40,979 nt of DNA from Gemmatimonadaceae bacterium (GTDB lineage: Bacteria > Gemmatimonadota > Gemmatimonadetes > Gemmatimonadales > Gemmatimonadaceae): assembly GCA_016741895.1 (NCBI GenBank), contig JACVCT010000004.1, positions 6,751 to 47,729 of the forward strand, read 5' to 3'. The stretch's first letter is position 1; each line of letters begins with the position of its first letter. The translations under genes were made by a program, and so were the position numbers. Positions 33,777 to 40,979 of this stretch are shown in pieces. The notes beneath the pieces were generated by a model. The model did no database searches and was not told where the DNA came from. It saw only the letters and a list, made by a program, of their open reading frames with translations.

Positions 33777-34205
33777 TCAGTCAGTGACGACCAGTGTGCC
33801 GCGGAGCATGCTCATTCCGCAGGTGAAGTCGTAGCGTCCCGCCTTCGGCGGCGTAACCTCAACGACCGTGCGCTTGCCACTGGGGAGGAACTTGCGAATG
33901 CCGAACTCCGGGAAGACCACTTCCTCGGAGCAGCTGCCGCTGTCCCGTCTGTCGAACACCAGGCGCAGCGGGCGCCCGGCCTCAACCTGTAACACGGCGG
34001 GGCTGTAGCCGCCGTCCACCACGATGGTGTGCTCCGTGGGTCCGCTCGGCACCGTCTCCCTGGCCGAGGCCGAACCTGGCGACGAGGCGGCGACAGGCAT
34101 CGCCACCGGCACCGGCGTCCGACCGGCAAGGAAGAAGTACCAGTTCACCCACGCAATGGCGGCGAGCCCCGCGCCAATCACGAGCCAGTCCGTTCCGTTG
34201 ATCAT
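33777..34205 (-). CDS. Membrane-anchored cupredoxin-like protein (142 aa)
   Basis: One N-terminal membrane helix ([20 protein letters not shown]) and a Greek-key cupredoxin domain: [83 protein letters not shown]. Candidate copper ligands are Cys in SGSCSEE and the Cys/Met cluster CGMSM. Proteins of this kind sit beside CopA and probably pass or buffer copper in the periplasm. Gaps of 33 and 44 bases to its neighbours fit one operon. Confidence 0.85.
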   Translation of the reverse strand: MINGTDWLVIGAGLAAIAWVNWYFFLAGRTPVPVAMPVAASSPGSASARETVPSGPTEHTIVVDGGYSPAVLQVEAGRPLRLVFDRRDSGSCSEEVVFPEFGIRKFLPSGKRTVVEVTPPKAGRYDFTCGMSMLRGTLVVTD

Positions 34206-34238
34206 GGGTCGTCTCCGTGTGCCTGATGGCGTGTGCGG

Positions 34239-34457
34239 TCAGTTGGCGGTGGCGGTATAGCCCGCGTCACTCACCGCTTCAGCGATGGCCGAAGGCGACA
34301 CCACGTTGGGGTCGTACTGCACCGTGGCGGAGCCGATGGCCACCTGTTCCACGGTCACGCCCTCGAGCTCACCAAGCGCGCGCTTGACGGACATGACGCA
34401 GTGGCCGCAGGTCATGCCAGTGATGTTCAGGGTGGTGCGATTGCTCGTGCTGCTCAT
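34239..34457 (-). CDS. copZ: CopZ-like copper chaperone (72 aa)
   Basis: A single heavy-metal-associated domain: LNITGMTCGHCVMSVKRALGELEGVTVEQVAIGSATVQYDPNVVSPSAIAEAVSDAGY, with the Cu-binding MTCGHC. It delivers Cu(I) to CopA or to CsoR. First gene of the operon. ATG 34457 was chosen; the track start at 34565 would run through the promoter and operators. Confidence 0.93.
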   Translation of the reverse strand: MSSTSNRTTLNITGMTCGHCVMSVKRALGELEGVTVEQVAIGSATVQYDPNVVSPSAIAEAVSDAGYTATAN

Positions 34458-34511
34458 TGCCTGGGTCTCCAGATAGGGTTCTGCTGCGGTGTGCAGCGGC
34501 GACAGGATCTG

Positions 34512-34554
34512 ATACCCTGCCCGGGTATATAATGGCATACCCCCCAGGGCTATG
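34512..34554 (-). promoter_or_regulatory. Two CsoR-type operator boxes
   Basis: Box 1 ATACCC-TGCCC-GGGTAT (34512-34528) and box 2 CATACCCC...GGGCTATG (34536-34554, one mismatch). These G/C-centred dyads with TA-rich ends match the known CsoR operator form. They cover the -10 to start and the -35/-10 spacer respectively, so two repressor tetramers could block the promoter. Confidence 0.7.
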
Positions 34555-34558
34555 TCAA
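34529..34558 (-). promoter_or_regulatory. Copper operon promoter
   Basis: Minus strand TTGACA (34553-34558) and CATTAT (34529-34534) with an 18-base spacer; ATTATA one base downstream would give 19. Confidence 0.65.
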
Positions 34559-34576
34559 TAGCCACATCCCGGACAA

Positions 34577-34610
34577 AGAAAAAAGGGCGGCCTCCGCGAA
34601 GTAGACCGCC
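34577..34610 (-). terminator. Intrinsic terminator ahead of the copper operon
   Basis: On the minus strand GGCGGTCT pairs with AGGCCGCC, followed by CTTTTTTCTTT. It is one of only two hairpins in the window with a true T-run and would end transcription from the serine hydrolase/OMP region before the copper promoter. Confidence 0.8.
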
Positions 34611-34707
34611 GTACTTCCCTCGCGCCGGCCGACGTGGAGATCGATTGAAGCGTCCGATTGGGTTTGGCAGTTTCTACTAACCGTAGCCTTCAGGACATCG
34701 TCCCTTC

Positions 34708-35079
34708 TCAGCGTCCAAACCTGACCGCGGCATAGACGCCAGTGACATGGCGACCATCGGTCAATCGGAGGAAGTGAACTGAGAAGCGCGGACCGACGCT
34801 GCGCAAAGTGCCGATGTTGGCCCGAACTCCACCACCAAGAAGGTTGCCGTCAAATGCGGCCACGCCGACCGTCGGCCCCACGGCCATTCCCCAAGTCCGC
34901 CGGGTGGACGTTGGCGAATACAGCATGGTCCCCTCGGCGATGTAGCCAGCGCTTGTACACGCATCTCCGCATCCGCCAGCTCGAACGCCAAACGACGCGA
35001 GACCCTCGAGAATCCCATGTAGGGGGATACGGTTGGTGACAGCGGCTACGGCAGCGTCGAAACTACTCCCTGCGACCAA
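34708..35079 (-). CDS. Outer-membrane-like protein fragment of unknown function (up to 123 aa)
   Basis: No family recognised. The sequence reads like the end of a beta-barrel: alternating polar/hydrophobic strands GMAVGPTVGVAAFDGNLLGGGVRANIGTLRSVGPRFSVHFLRLTDG and a terminal VTGVYAAVRFGR. There is no signal peptide; the only start is a TTG inside the end of the serine hydrolase gene (17-base overlap), and the first residues look like mid-protein. It may be a 5'-truncated remnant whose front half was replaced when the hydrolase arrived. Base composition is less GC-rich than in the core regions. Confidence 0.45.
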   Translation of the reverse strand: MVAGSSFDAAVAAVTNRIPLHGILEGLASFGVRAGGCGDACTSAGYIAEGTMLYSPTSTRRTWGMAVGPTVGVAAFDGNLLGGGVRANIGTLRSVGPRFSVHFLRLTDGRHVTGVYAAVRFGR

Positions 35080-36469
35080 CCAGTTTGGACAGCAGCATCT
35101 GCACGTCTGACCTGTAGGGATCGCCGTTCCGCGGCACGCGTTGCATTCTCACGACGACAAGATTGTGGTCGGGAACGACCTGTATGTCTGTGTTGAGATA
35201 CCCCAGCGCGGCGAATCGTCGCTCATCTGGCATCGCCGTCCACCAAAGCAGGCCGTACTCGGGATTCAGTGCTTGCGACGGCAGAACACTCTTGTTGATC
35301 CATTGTTCATCGACAATGCGGCGTCCCAACCACACTCCGCCCCGTGCTACCATTGCGCCAATGCGAGCCAACTCGCGTGGCGTGGTAATCATGTCTGCAT
35401 ACGTCCACGCGTGCATCTTTTCGTCCACCATGAGTCGCGTGTGTCTCAGACCAAGCGGATCAAACAATCTCCTCCTCGCATATTGGTGGATCGGTTCACC
35501 AGCAACCTTGTCCAGAATTGGCGACAGCAACTGAACACCCTCGTTGCTATATGCCCAGGTGGAGCCAGGCTCAAATGCCGGCGTTAACGCGCGTACAAAG
35601 GGGTTCTTGTCCCGGGAGAACCCAACGCTCTTCGCTGCTGGGAGTGTAGGCAAGCCTGAAGTCATTGACATGAGATGTCGAATTGTGACGCGCCCTCTGG
35701 CCCCAGCACACCAGTCCGCAAGGAAGCTGCAGACTCGTTCATCAATCGAGCTCAGCTTGCCATCAGCGACCAACATGCCAACCAGCAATCCCGTGATGGA
35801 CTTTGTTGCTGACATCGCATGCATGGGCTCCTTGTAGTAAGGCCCGTACCACTCTTGAACAATCCGTCCCTTGTGAACGACGAGACATGCATCCGCCGCA
35901 GACCGGGAGCACAGGTCACGATGCTGCAGCAGCACGACCGTGTCCAAGCCCGTTGAACCAGGAGCGACCCTGGGCAAGAATCCATCATCACTGGTTGAAG
36001 GTGGCAGAGCGTACGGCTCCGTCGAAACCCGGTTCGCCAGAGGGCCTGTTCGCGTTTGCGGCGCGGCGCGACTGGCAAGCGCGACTCGCACGGTGTCCAG
36101 ATGTTTCGCATAGACGTCGGCGATTGAGCTTGCCCGACATTCCCGATCATAACGTTTGATTGCCACAGTCGCGTTCGCGTTTTTTCCTTGTGCCCACTGA
36201 GCGAAAGTCACGCCGGCCATTGTTTGGCACTTGGCCCGCTCTGAGGACCATCGAAAACCACTACGAAGTGATTGCTGCCCTCGGCGTACTGCCTCACCAT
36301 ATTCCCTGAGCCTGATGTATTGCCAGACCATCGATTCGGTGCTTGTGTTGCTTCGCATTGCCGACTGTGCTACTGCTGAGGAGCAAACCATGGTCTGTCC
36401 AAAGCATAGACAGACCAGTGCAAGAATCATCGAGCCTCGCCATTCTGAGGGTTCGTGATTTGAGTTCAT
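35063..36469 (-). CDS. Serine hydrolase, class C beta-lactamase fold (468 aa)
   Basis: A signal peptide (MILALVCLCFGQTMVCSSAVAQ) is followed by about 120 residues of helical (TPR-like) sequence and a beta-lactamase/penicillin-binding-type domain. Catalytic motifs are SATK (SMSATKSITGLL, Ser nucleophile and Lys) and YSN (AYSNEGVQLLSPIL); a GLPTLP loop and PEYGLLWWTA follow the family. Activity could be esterase, peptidase or beta-lactamase; sequence alone does not decide. ATG 36469 was chosen. It ends the pair with the S41 protease (17 bases between them). Confidence 0.85.
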   Translation of the reverse strand: MNSNHEPSEWRGSMILALVCLCFGQTMVCSSAVAQSAMRSNTSTESMVWQYIRLREYGEAVRRGQQSLRSGFRWSSERAKCQTMAGVTFAQWAQGKNANATVAIKRYDRECRASSIADVYAKHLDTVRVALASRAAPQTRTGPLANRVSTEPYALPPSTSDDGFLPRVAPGSTGLDTVVLLQHRDLCSRSAADACLVVHKGRIVQEWYGPYYKEPMHAMSATKSITGLLVGMLVADGKLSSIDERVCSFLADWCAGARGRVTIRHLMSMTSGLPTLPAAKSVGFSRDKNPFVRALTPAFEPGSTWAYSNEGVQLLSPILDKVAGEPIHQYARRRLFDPLGLRHTRLMVDEKMHAWTYADMITTPRELARIGAMVARGGVWLGRRIVDEQWINKSVLPSQALNPEYGLLWWTAMPDERRFAALGYLNTDIQVVPDHNLVVVRMQRVPRNGDPYRSDVQMLLSKLVGRRE

Positions 36470-36486
36470 GCGTCGTGCGGCTCTTG

Positions 36487-38349
36487 CTAGCACTGTGAGT
36501 TGAGATAACAGTTGAAGGATCCTGCATCGCCATCGTAACGCCAGCGCGTGACTTGGGGGTCGAGCCGGAACGGCCGCCGAAGAACATGACGAACTCCTGC
36601 CTCAAGCACTTCATCCACACCGTCTCGAAGTCCTTGAATCGTGGGATGCACCGTGAGATCTCGATGGACGCCAACCCCCTGGGTCACCCTGCGGTCTGGA
36701 TAGTACACGCCAAGTCCGCTGAACGTCACTGCCAATCCACCGGGCAGTGAGAGTCGCACAACGTTCCCATCAGCTCCCGCTGTTTGACTTCCCACGACGA
36801 CCACCCGAGGGGAGGCTTGCATGAGCATTGTCGAGTACTCCGCGGCGCTCTGCGTCAGCTCGTCAACCAGGACGAGTACATGACCAGTATAGGTTGGCTC
36901 CAATGGGGAGATCACGCGTGTGAGTATCCACGTGAAGGTACCGGGGTTTGCAATATCCGGACCGCTAAGAAGTGCAGCGGCGATGGTATCATCTACGAAG
37001 TGTCGCGCAAGCAACCATGCGGCCGTGTCACTCGGGTAGCTGCGCATGTCGACGACAAAGAGCTCTGAGCCCGCCGCCGCGCGAGTATACTGACCCACCT
37101 GTTCCGCGCGTGCCTTTGAACCACGAAGGTACGCCACCTCAGGAGTAAGCATCCGGAATGTAGGTCCCATCAACTCGTGATCATGAAGGGCACCTCCCCA
37201 AGAGCGCTTCGGCATCGACCGGCCCACAGAAACTGTATCGATCTGAGCATCTCGACGGATTACTACTGACGTCTCTCCAGGTTGCCCATTCGCCAGAGCA
37301 GAAGCGATCTCACGACTCAGAGCGGCATCGTTGGACGCTCCAAAGAAGGGCTCCCAAAGACCTTTGGTGGTACCGGGCGCACGTCCATCAAGTTCAACAA
37401 TCACGTCGCCCGCGCGGACGTCCGCGTGCCCAGTGCCTGTGTCAGCAAGTACACGACTGACAATCAACTGGCCATTGAGCCAACGCAGAACAAGCGGGAG
37501 CCTAGATGATCCGCCAGGTGGCTGAAAGTGAAAGGCGTTCACCAGGTTTGCGTGACCATCCTTGAGACTTGCGGCGAGTCGTACCAGAACTTTGGCATAG
37601 GCTTCATCGTCACTGGCGGACCACAGCTGCGGCATAAACTCTTTTAGGAGTGCCAGCTGACCTTTCTCCAGCTGCGTGCGATACGGATACCAGTACTCAA
37701 CTGCGTTCCAGAATCGCGCGAGCGCCAGCAAGCGCAGATCACGCGGTACAGGATGGATATCGTAGCTCTCCTCGTTCACGAACGTGATGTTTCCGAGGGA
37801 GGATTTCCTTGCAAAGGATTGCCCTACTCCAGCCCAACGGTTGACATACACGCTCTTCAAACGCTTCGCGGTTGACGCGCTCAAGAGTGTTGTATCCTCA
37901 AGCCACGCAAGGTCCGGCGCCTGCGCTACGTCCGTTGGTGCTCGCGCGCAGGGCTGACATGATGTCGGATCGCCGAGCTTGTCTAACCATTGAGACACCT
38001 GCGTTCCCAATTGCTCGATGGGATCCGGTGCAAGAAGCAGAGGCCTCAGGCTTGCTCGAAATTCCGTGTCCCATTCAACGTCCCGGTCCGTCCAGGTCAT
38101 CTGGTTCGATGACAACGACTTGACCAAGGAGTCCGCGCTATTGTTCGGCGGCGCAGACCTCCCAGCGATGGCAGGGTGGTGGTACTTGAGAAAGCCCCAG
38201 ACGCGAGTAAGCCCGACTAGCGCCTCAACTTGATGGGAGCCAACATCGCCGAGATCATCAATTGATCTCACTTGTGCCGTTGGTCGCGAGGCATCGCAAC
38301 CGGCGATCAAGAATGTCAACACCAGTGCAAGAACGGCCTTGGCAATCAT
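36487..38349 (-). CDS. S41-family serine peptidase, lipoprotein (620 aa)
   Basis: A lipoprotein signal (MIAKAVLALVLTFLIAGC, lipobox IAGC) is followed by a helical region (LTRVWGFLKYHHP..., LARFWNAVEYWYPYR) typical of S41 peptidases of the tricorn/CtpA-like type, a PDZ-like block (IVSRVLADTGTGHADVRAGDVIVELDGR) and the protease core VVDMRSYPSD, HVLVLVDELTQSAAEYSTMLMQ (Ser nucleophile), VVVVGSQTAGADGNVVRLSLPGG. The catalytic Ser is followed by AAEY as usual. The substrate is unknown. It is first of a two-gene unit with the serine hydrolase. Confidence 0.87.
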   Translation of the reverse strand: MIAKAVLALVLTFLIAGCDASRPTAQVRSIDDLGDVGSHQVEALVGLTRVWGFLKYHHPAIAGRSAPPNNSADSLVKSLSSNQMTWTDRDVEWDTEFRASLRPLLLAPDPIEQLGTQVSQWLDKLGDPTSCQPCARAPTDVAQAPDLAWLEDTTLLSASTAKRLKSVYVNRWAGVGQSFARKSSLGNITFVNEESYDIHPVPRDLRLLALARFWNAVEYWYPYRTQLEKGQLALLKEFMPQLWSASDDEAYAKVLVRLAASLKDGHANLVNAFHFQPPGGSSRLPLVLRWLNGQLIVSRVLADTGTGHADVRAGDVIVELDGRAPGTTKGLWEPFFGASNDAALSREIASALANGQPGETSVVIRRDAQIDTVSVGRSMPKRSWGGALHDHELMGPTFRMLTPEVAYLRGSKARAEQVGQYTRAAAGSELFVVDMRSYPSDTAAWLLARHFVDDTIAAALLSGPDIANPGTFTWILTRVISPLEPTYTGHVLVLVDELTQSAAEYSTMLMQASPRVVVVGSQTAGADGNVVRLSLPGGLAVTFSGLGVYYPDRRVTQGVGVHRDLTVHPTIQGLRDGVDEVLEAGVRHVLRRPFRLDPQVTRWRYDGDAGSFNCYLNSQC

Positions 38350-38452
38350 GGAATCCTATCGGAAAAGGAGAGGGGAGTTGAACGTTTCCCAAACCCAATG
38401 TGTTGCGACACGATGGCTGTGGCCAGATTCTCCAGATCCACATCGACGGTGG

Positions 38453-38478
38453 GCGCGGTGCCTCCGGCGGCACCGCGT
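38453..38478 (-). terminator. Hairpin after yhaV
   Basis: GCGGTGCC pairs with GGCACCGC around TCCGGC, starting two bases beyond the toxin stop. No T-run. Confidence 0.45.
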
Positions 38479-38480
38479 GC

Positions 38481-38993
38481 TTATCGGCCCTTGTCGGGGA
38501 GCGGCGCGTGCAGCGTTTTCGCCCCGGCCACCAACGCGCCCCACGTCTCCGGCACTTCGCCGCGTGAGAGCATCCCGGCGAACATCTGATAGGGGTCGGA
38601 CGTCGCTCCGTCCTTTCGAAGTGTCTTCTCATCGTTCAGCCACGTCAGCACGATGAGCTGATGGGTGGAGCTGAAGCGATAGAACAAGCGAAGGCGCCCA
38701 AGGAACTTCACCCGGCGCCATGCGCTGAGGTTGGCCTTGAGCCGGTAGTCTGCTGCGTTCGGATCGCGTGCGATGTGGTCCCTCAACAGACGCACCAGCG
38801 CGGCGAGCACGGTGGCCTCCGGAGTTGACAGAGGACCCGTGGGGCTGGCCACGCGCTGTGCGGCGACGGTGGTGATCAAGGCGCGCCAGCGCTCGTCGAA
38901 GTCCGGCCACGCCACGAATGTCCAGCCATTGAGCACGAGAGGCGCCGCTTGCGGCGGCGCCTCCTTTGCTTTGGCACGCTTACGAGCCGGCAT
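38481..38993 (-). CDS. yhaV: YhaV-family toxin (170 aa)
   Basis: RelE-superfamily mRNA interferase of a type II pair. The family core is clear: LNGWTFVAWPDFDERWRALIT at the start, then WRRVKFLGRLRLFYRFSSTHQLIVLTWLNDEKTLRKDGATSDPYQMFAGMLSRGEVPETWGAL (about 92-153), closely following E. coli YhaV. A basic, Ala/Pro-rich N-terminal extension of about 20 residues is additional. It lies 27 bases after the antitoxin gene on the same strand. A strong hairpin (AGGCGCCGC/GCGGCGCCT, 38940-38962) within its first codons could slow toxin translation (inference). Confidence 0.92.
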   Translation of the reverse strand: MPARKRAKAKEAPPQAAPLVLNGWTFVAWPDFDERWRALITTVAAQRVASPTGPLSTPEATVLAALVRLLRDHIARDPNAADYRLKANLSAWRRVKFLGRLRLFYRFSSTHQLIVLTWLNDEKTLRKDGATSDPYQMFAGMLSRGEVPETWGALVAGAKTLHAPLPDKGR

Positions 38994-39020
38994 GCTGGCC
39001 TGCTCGACCGAGGAGATCCG

Positions 39021-39398
39021 TCACGGGAGCTCGAAGTCGTCCGGGAGACGGTCGCGGTCGAGGTCGACCCGCATTCCCGCGATGAGCGCTTCCGCGAGCT
39101 CAAACTCGCGCATCGACATCTCACGCAAGAGGTTCGGCTGCTCGATCATAGCCCGCTCGCTCCAGGCGAGATACGCGGCGGCGACGGGATCGATGTCGTC
39201 TGCGCCATCGCCAACACGCCCCTTCGCGGGAGCCGGCGTGCGCGGCCGCAACAGGATCGTGCCCGCGCCGAGGTAGGCGGCCTCGAAGCTGCCCTCATGC
39301 AACTCGGGGTGCGCTTGAAAGAGCGCGGCGTCCATCCGATAGCCGCGTGAGTTGCCGATCTGCGCCGGGCTGGCGCTGTAGGTCTCGATCTTGGGCAT
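39021..39398 (-). CDS. AbrB-like antitoxin of the YhaV pair (125 aa)
   Basis: Placed upstream of yhaV, as PrlF is in E. coli. The N-terminal part (MPKIETYSASPAQIGNSRGYRMDAALFQAHPELHEGSFEAAYLGAGTILLRPR) has the swapped-hairpin AbrB pattern of IGNSRGYRxD...; the C-terminal half (AMIEQPNLLREMSMREFELAEALIAGMRVDLDRD) is acidic and helical, suited to neutralise the toxin. It does not look like PrlF beyond the fold, so this is a different antitoxin class on a YhaV toxin. The partnership is inferred from order and spacing. Confidence 0.8.
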   Translation of the reverse strand: MPKIETYSASPAQIGNSRGYRMDAALFQAHPELHEGSFEAAYLGAGTILLRPRTPAPAKGRVGDGADDIDPVAAAYLAWSERAMIEQPNLLREMSMREFELAEALIAGMRVDLDRDRLPDDFELP

Positions 39399-39414
39399 GA
39401 AGGTTCCGACTTGA

Positions 39415-39434
39415 CGTTATAACCAACGTAATAA
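39415..39434. promoter_or_regulatory. AT-rich operator of the toxin-antitoxin operon
   Basis: ACGTT-N6-AACGT overlapping GTTAT-N10-ATAAC, including the palindrome GTTATAAC, 17 bases upstream of the antitoxin ATG. TATAAC can serve as a minus-strand -10, placing the operator over the promoter. AT-richness contrasts with the surroundings. Confidence 0.6.
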
Positions 39435-39530
39435 CAATCGGCCGTTCCCGCTAGCCACTGGAGGTAGCGCACGGCCACGTCATTCAATTGGGCCCGGAAA
39501 CTTGCGCGACGTTTGGTGTGATCACAAACG

Positions 39531-39554
39531 AAAAAAGCACCCGTTTCCGGGTGC
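39531..39554 (-). terminator. Intrinsic terminator of tRNA-Gly
   Basis: GCACCCG-TTTC-CGGGTGC, followed on the minus strand by TTTTTT. It is the second hairpin in the window with a true T-run, placed 40 bases after the tRNA 3' end. Confidence 0.85.
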
Positions 39555-39593
39555 CTTTGACGTAACCGCAATTCCGACTTCGAGTTGTGCGAG

Positions 39594-39666
<73 letters not shown>

Positions 39667-39779
39667 GAAGCGCGGCCAACCGCACCGCGTTCCAACGCAC
39701 AAGCTACTCCCGCCGCCCCGCCCCGGTAAAGGCCCTGCCGACCACCGCCTCGGCGGCAGCCACTCAGCCGGCAAGCCGC

Positions 39780-40496
39780 TCAGCGCCGCTGCCGCAGCAC
39801 AAACTCCAGCGAGGCGCCGTTCTCGAGGCGTGCCGTCACCCGCACCACCCCCTCGGGGAGCGTGGCCTGCGGCATGGTCACCCGAACTGAGGCCGTGCCC
39901 GCAACCGTGGTCCGCACATTGTCCGTCTCGAGCACGCCGGCCGAGGTCTGCCAGCGCACGAGGGTATTGGCCACGGGATTGAGGTACGTGTCCTGCGCGC
40001 GCACCACCAGCGGCGCCGATAGGGCAGCGGCCGCAAGCTCCTGATTGTCGCCCTCCAGCAGCTCAAAGGTCGTGGGGGCCAGCGCACGCGCCGTGGCAGA
40101 AATGCGCAACGAGTCGCCGGTGACGAGCAGCGCGGCCAGCACCTGCGTGCCCGCCGTGCGCCCCAGCACCCATGAGGTGCTCGCGCGCCCCAGGGAATCC
40201 GCGGCACTGCTCGAGAAACCCACGGTGCCGCCGCCACTGCGCACCGCCCACAACACCACGGCACCGGGCAGCGGCCGGCCGTCCTGATCACGCACGGTCA
40301 CGCTGGGCAGGGTCGGCACGGCAGAGCCCACGTTGGCGACCTGGCCGTCCACACCGGCGCCCATGACCAGCGACGTGGGAATGCGCCCACTGGGCGTGTC
40401 CGTCCCCGTGCTGGAGTTGCAGCCCGTCAGCACGACGCCAAACAGCACGCTTGCCGCGCACACCATCGCCCACCGTCCAATGTTCGCCTGCTGCAC
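39780..40496 (-). CDS. Lipoprotein with bacterial Ig-like domains (238 aa)
   Basis: A lipoprotein signal, MVCAASVLFGVVLTGC (lipobox LTGC), is followed by two Ig-like (Big-type, invasin/intimin-like) domains: LPSVTVRDQDGRPLPGAVVLWAVRSGGGTVGFSSSAADSLGRASTSWVLGRTAGTQVLAA, and APLVVRAQDTYLNPVANTLVRWQTSAGVLETDNVRTTVAGTASVRVTMPQ. The family is common on the surface of this kind of bacterium; ligands are unknown. GTG 40496 has GAGG at good spacing; ATG 40466 and the track start at 40556 are alternatives. The tRNA-Gly gene follows. Confidence 0.82.
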   Translation of the reverse strand: MQQANIGRWAMVCAASVLFGVVLTGCNSSTGTDTPSGRIPTSLVMGAGVDGQVANVGSAVPTLPSVTVRDQDGRPLPGAVVLWAVRSGGGTVGFSSSAADSLGRASTSWVLGRTAGTQVLAALLVTGDSLRISATARALAPTTFELLEGDNQELAAAALSAPLVVRAQDTYLNPVANTLVRWQTSAGVLETDNVRTTVAGTASVRVTMPQATLPEGVVRVTARLENGASLEFVLRQRR

Positions 40497-40550
40497 TGCC
40501 ACCTCGTGTTTCTGGACCCGGCCGACGGCCCGAATGGCCTCGGCGATATC

Positions 40551-40612
40551 ACACATCGCACATCGCGTGTTTCACATCGCGTACCGCACATCGCGCGACG
40601 TACATCACGCGC
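40551..40612. repeat. Degenerate CACATCGCR short repeats
   Basis: CACATCGC-type units recur about five times (for example CACATCGCACATCGCGTG and CACATCGCGTACCGCACATCGCGCG), with no constant period. They fill part of the 356-bp gap 40497-40852 between the lipoprotein gene and the insertion sequence; I see no gene in that gap. Confidence 0.55.
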
Positions 40613-40852
40613 CGCACACCACGCTCACGCCAACACGCATCGACACACTGAGCCCTACCCCGCGAGACCACATCCATGCCACAGCACACGGCAACCAGCC
40701 TGTTCAATCGCCTACGTCGTGCGGCGTATGGATCGAATCCGCCAATGGTCAGAACGTGTGCCCGCTGCCTCACGCGTCCGAGCGACGAAACCGTGAGGAG
40801 GTGCATCCTGGGCGCCGCGCAGGAATCGACACTGACCGAGTGCCGCCAACGA

Positions 40853-40979
40853 GAGGGTGTCGGAAATTCTGTGTATGAGCCATAACTCTGTATCACGACG
40901 GAGGATGGATGGCTCGACGGAAGAAGACCGCAGATCCCACGCTGGCGGCGTTGCCCGAGGGGTTGATTGATCAGCTGGC
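40853..40979 (+). mobile_element. Left end of an IS256-type insertion sequence (truncated by the window)
   Basis: GAGGGTGTCGGAAATTCTGTGT at about 40853 resembles IS256-family terminal inverted repeats (GGGTGTC-x-x-AATTCTGTG-type ends), and the ORF that follows starts like a transposase. The right end and target duplication lie outside the window. Confidence 0.6.
40909..40979 (+). CDS. IS256-type transposase, N-terminus only (partial)
   Basis: MARRKKTADPTLAALPEGLIDQLA is visible before the window ends. The basic start and the LPEGLIDQL helix fit IS256-family transposases, which begin similarly before an 'ALVERALxxEL' block. GGAGG is placed 4 bases before the ATG. The call rests on 23 residues plus the terminal-repeat-like sequence upstream. 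Confidence 0.55.
   Translation, partial: MARRKKTADPTLAALPEGLIDQL

Noticed and set aside
40551-40612. CRISPR repeats near the right edge
   Set aside because: The CACATCGC units are very short, degenerate and irregularly spaced, without spacers.
40676-40885. 69-aa plus-strand ORF before the insertion sequence
   Set aside because: No ribosome site, no family resemblance, and it runs into the insertion-sequence end.

Overview
The window is high-GC bacterial chromosome with dense coding on both strands. No 16S gene is present, so the host is inferred only from gene content. An outer-membrane/lipid A context (LpxL/HtrB-type acyltransferase, lipoproteins, TonB-type domains), two BlaI/M56 pairs with TonB-like tails, a propeller-type hybrid histidine kinase and several secreted hypothetical proteins fit a Gemmatimonadota-like organism best. 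This is inference, with moderate confidence.

Region 1 (1 to about 11.4 kb) looks like the right part of an integrated mobile element next to a tRNA-Pro(GGG) gene. It is bracketed by two large divergent tyrosine recombinases (597-3116 and 9417-11219). Between them lie two clear paralogues and one likely distant relative of a small sigma-factor-like family (3310, 4623, 6903), a CX5R protein phosphatase on the opposite strand (3958-4383), an RmuC-type nuclease (5310-6824), a small HTH-like protein on the minus strand and an Ala/Pro-rich protein. The two close paralogues share a GCGCC-N5-GGCGC hairpin and similar leader sequence just upstream of their starts. A folded, repeat-rich 200-bp region precedes the first recombinase. 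This is the least explained part of the window.

Region 2 (11.4-22.1 kb) reads as ordinary chromosome: a CsgG-domain protein; a minus-strand run encoding a cation diffusion facilitator, a PPK2 kinase and a giant propeller hybrid kinase; an LpxL-like acyltransferase with the glycosyltransferase MtgA; a secreted TIM-barrel-like protein; and a Tat-exported hydroxypyruvate-isomerase-like protein.

Region 3 (22.1-28.7 kb) holds two BlaI-M56 (BlaR1-like) systems facing each other. One metalloprotease ends in a TonB-dependent-receptor plug-like segment and the other in two TonB C-terminal domains. A VapBC pair sits between them. Their promoters carry dyad operators, one of them a perfect 16-bp inverted repeat. 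A hexanucleotide repeat with strong G-quadruplex potential lies before the first promoter. A calcineurin-like phosphoesterase follows.

Region 4 (28.9-34.6 kb) carries a NYN-ribonuclease/cold-shock-domain fusion, an ArsR-VOC operon, and a copper operon (CopZ, cupredoxin, CopA, CsoR) with two CsoR-like boxes at its promoter.

Region 5 (34.6-41 kb) looks accessory. It contains a possible outer-membrane protein remnant, a serine hydrolase with an S41 protease, a YhaV-type toxin with an AbrB-like antitoxin, tRNA-Gly(CCC), an Ig-like lipoprotein, and the left end of an IS256-type insertion sequence running off the window.
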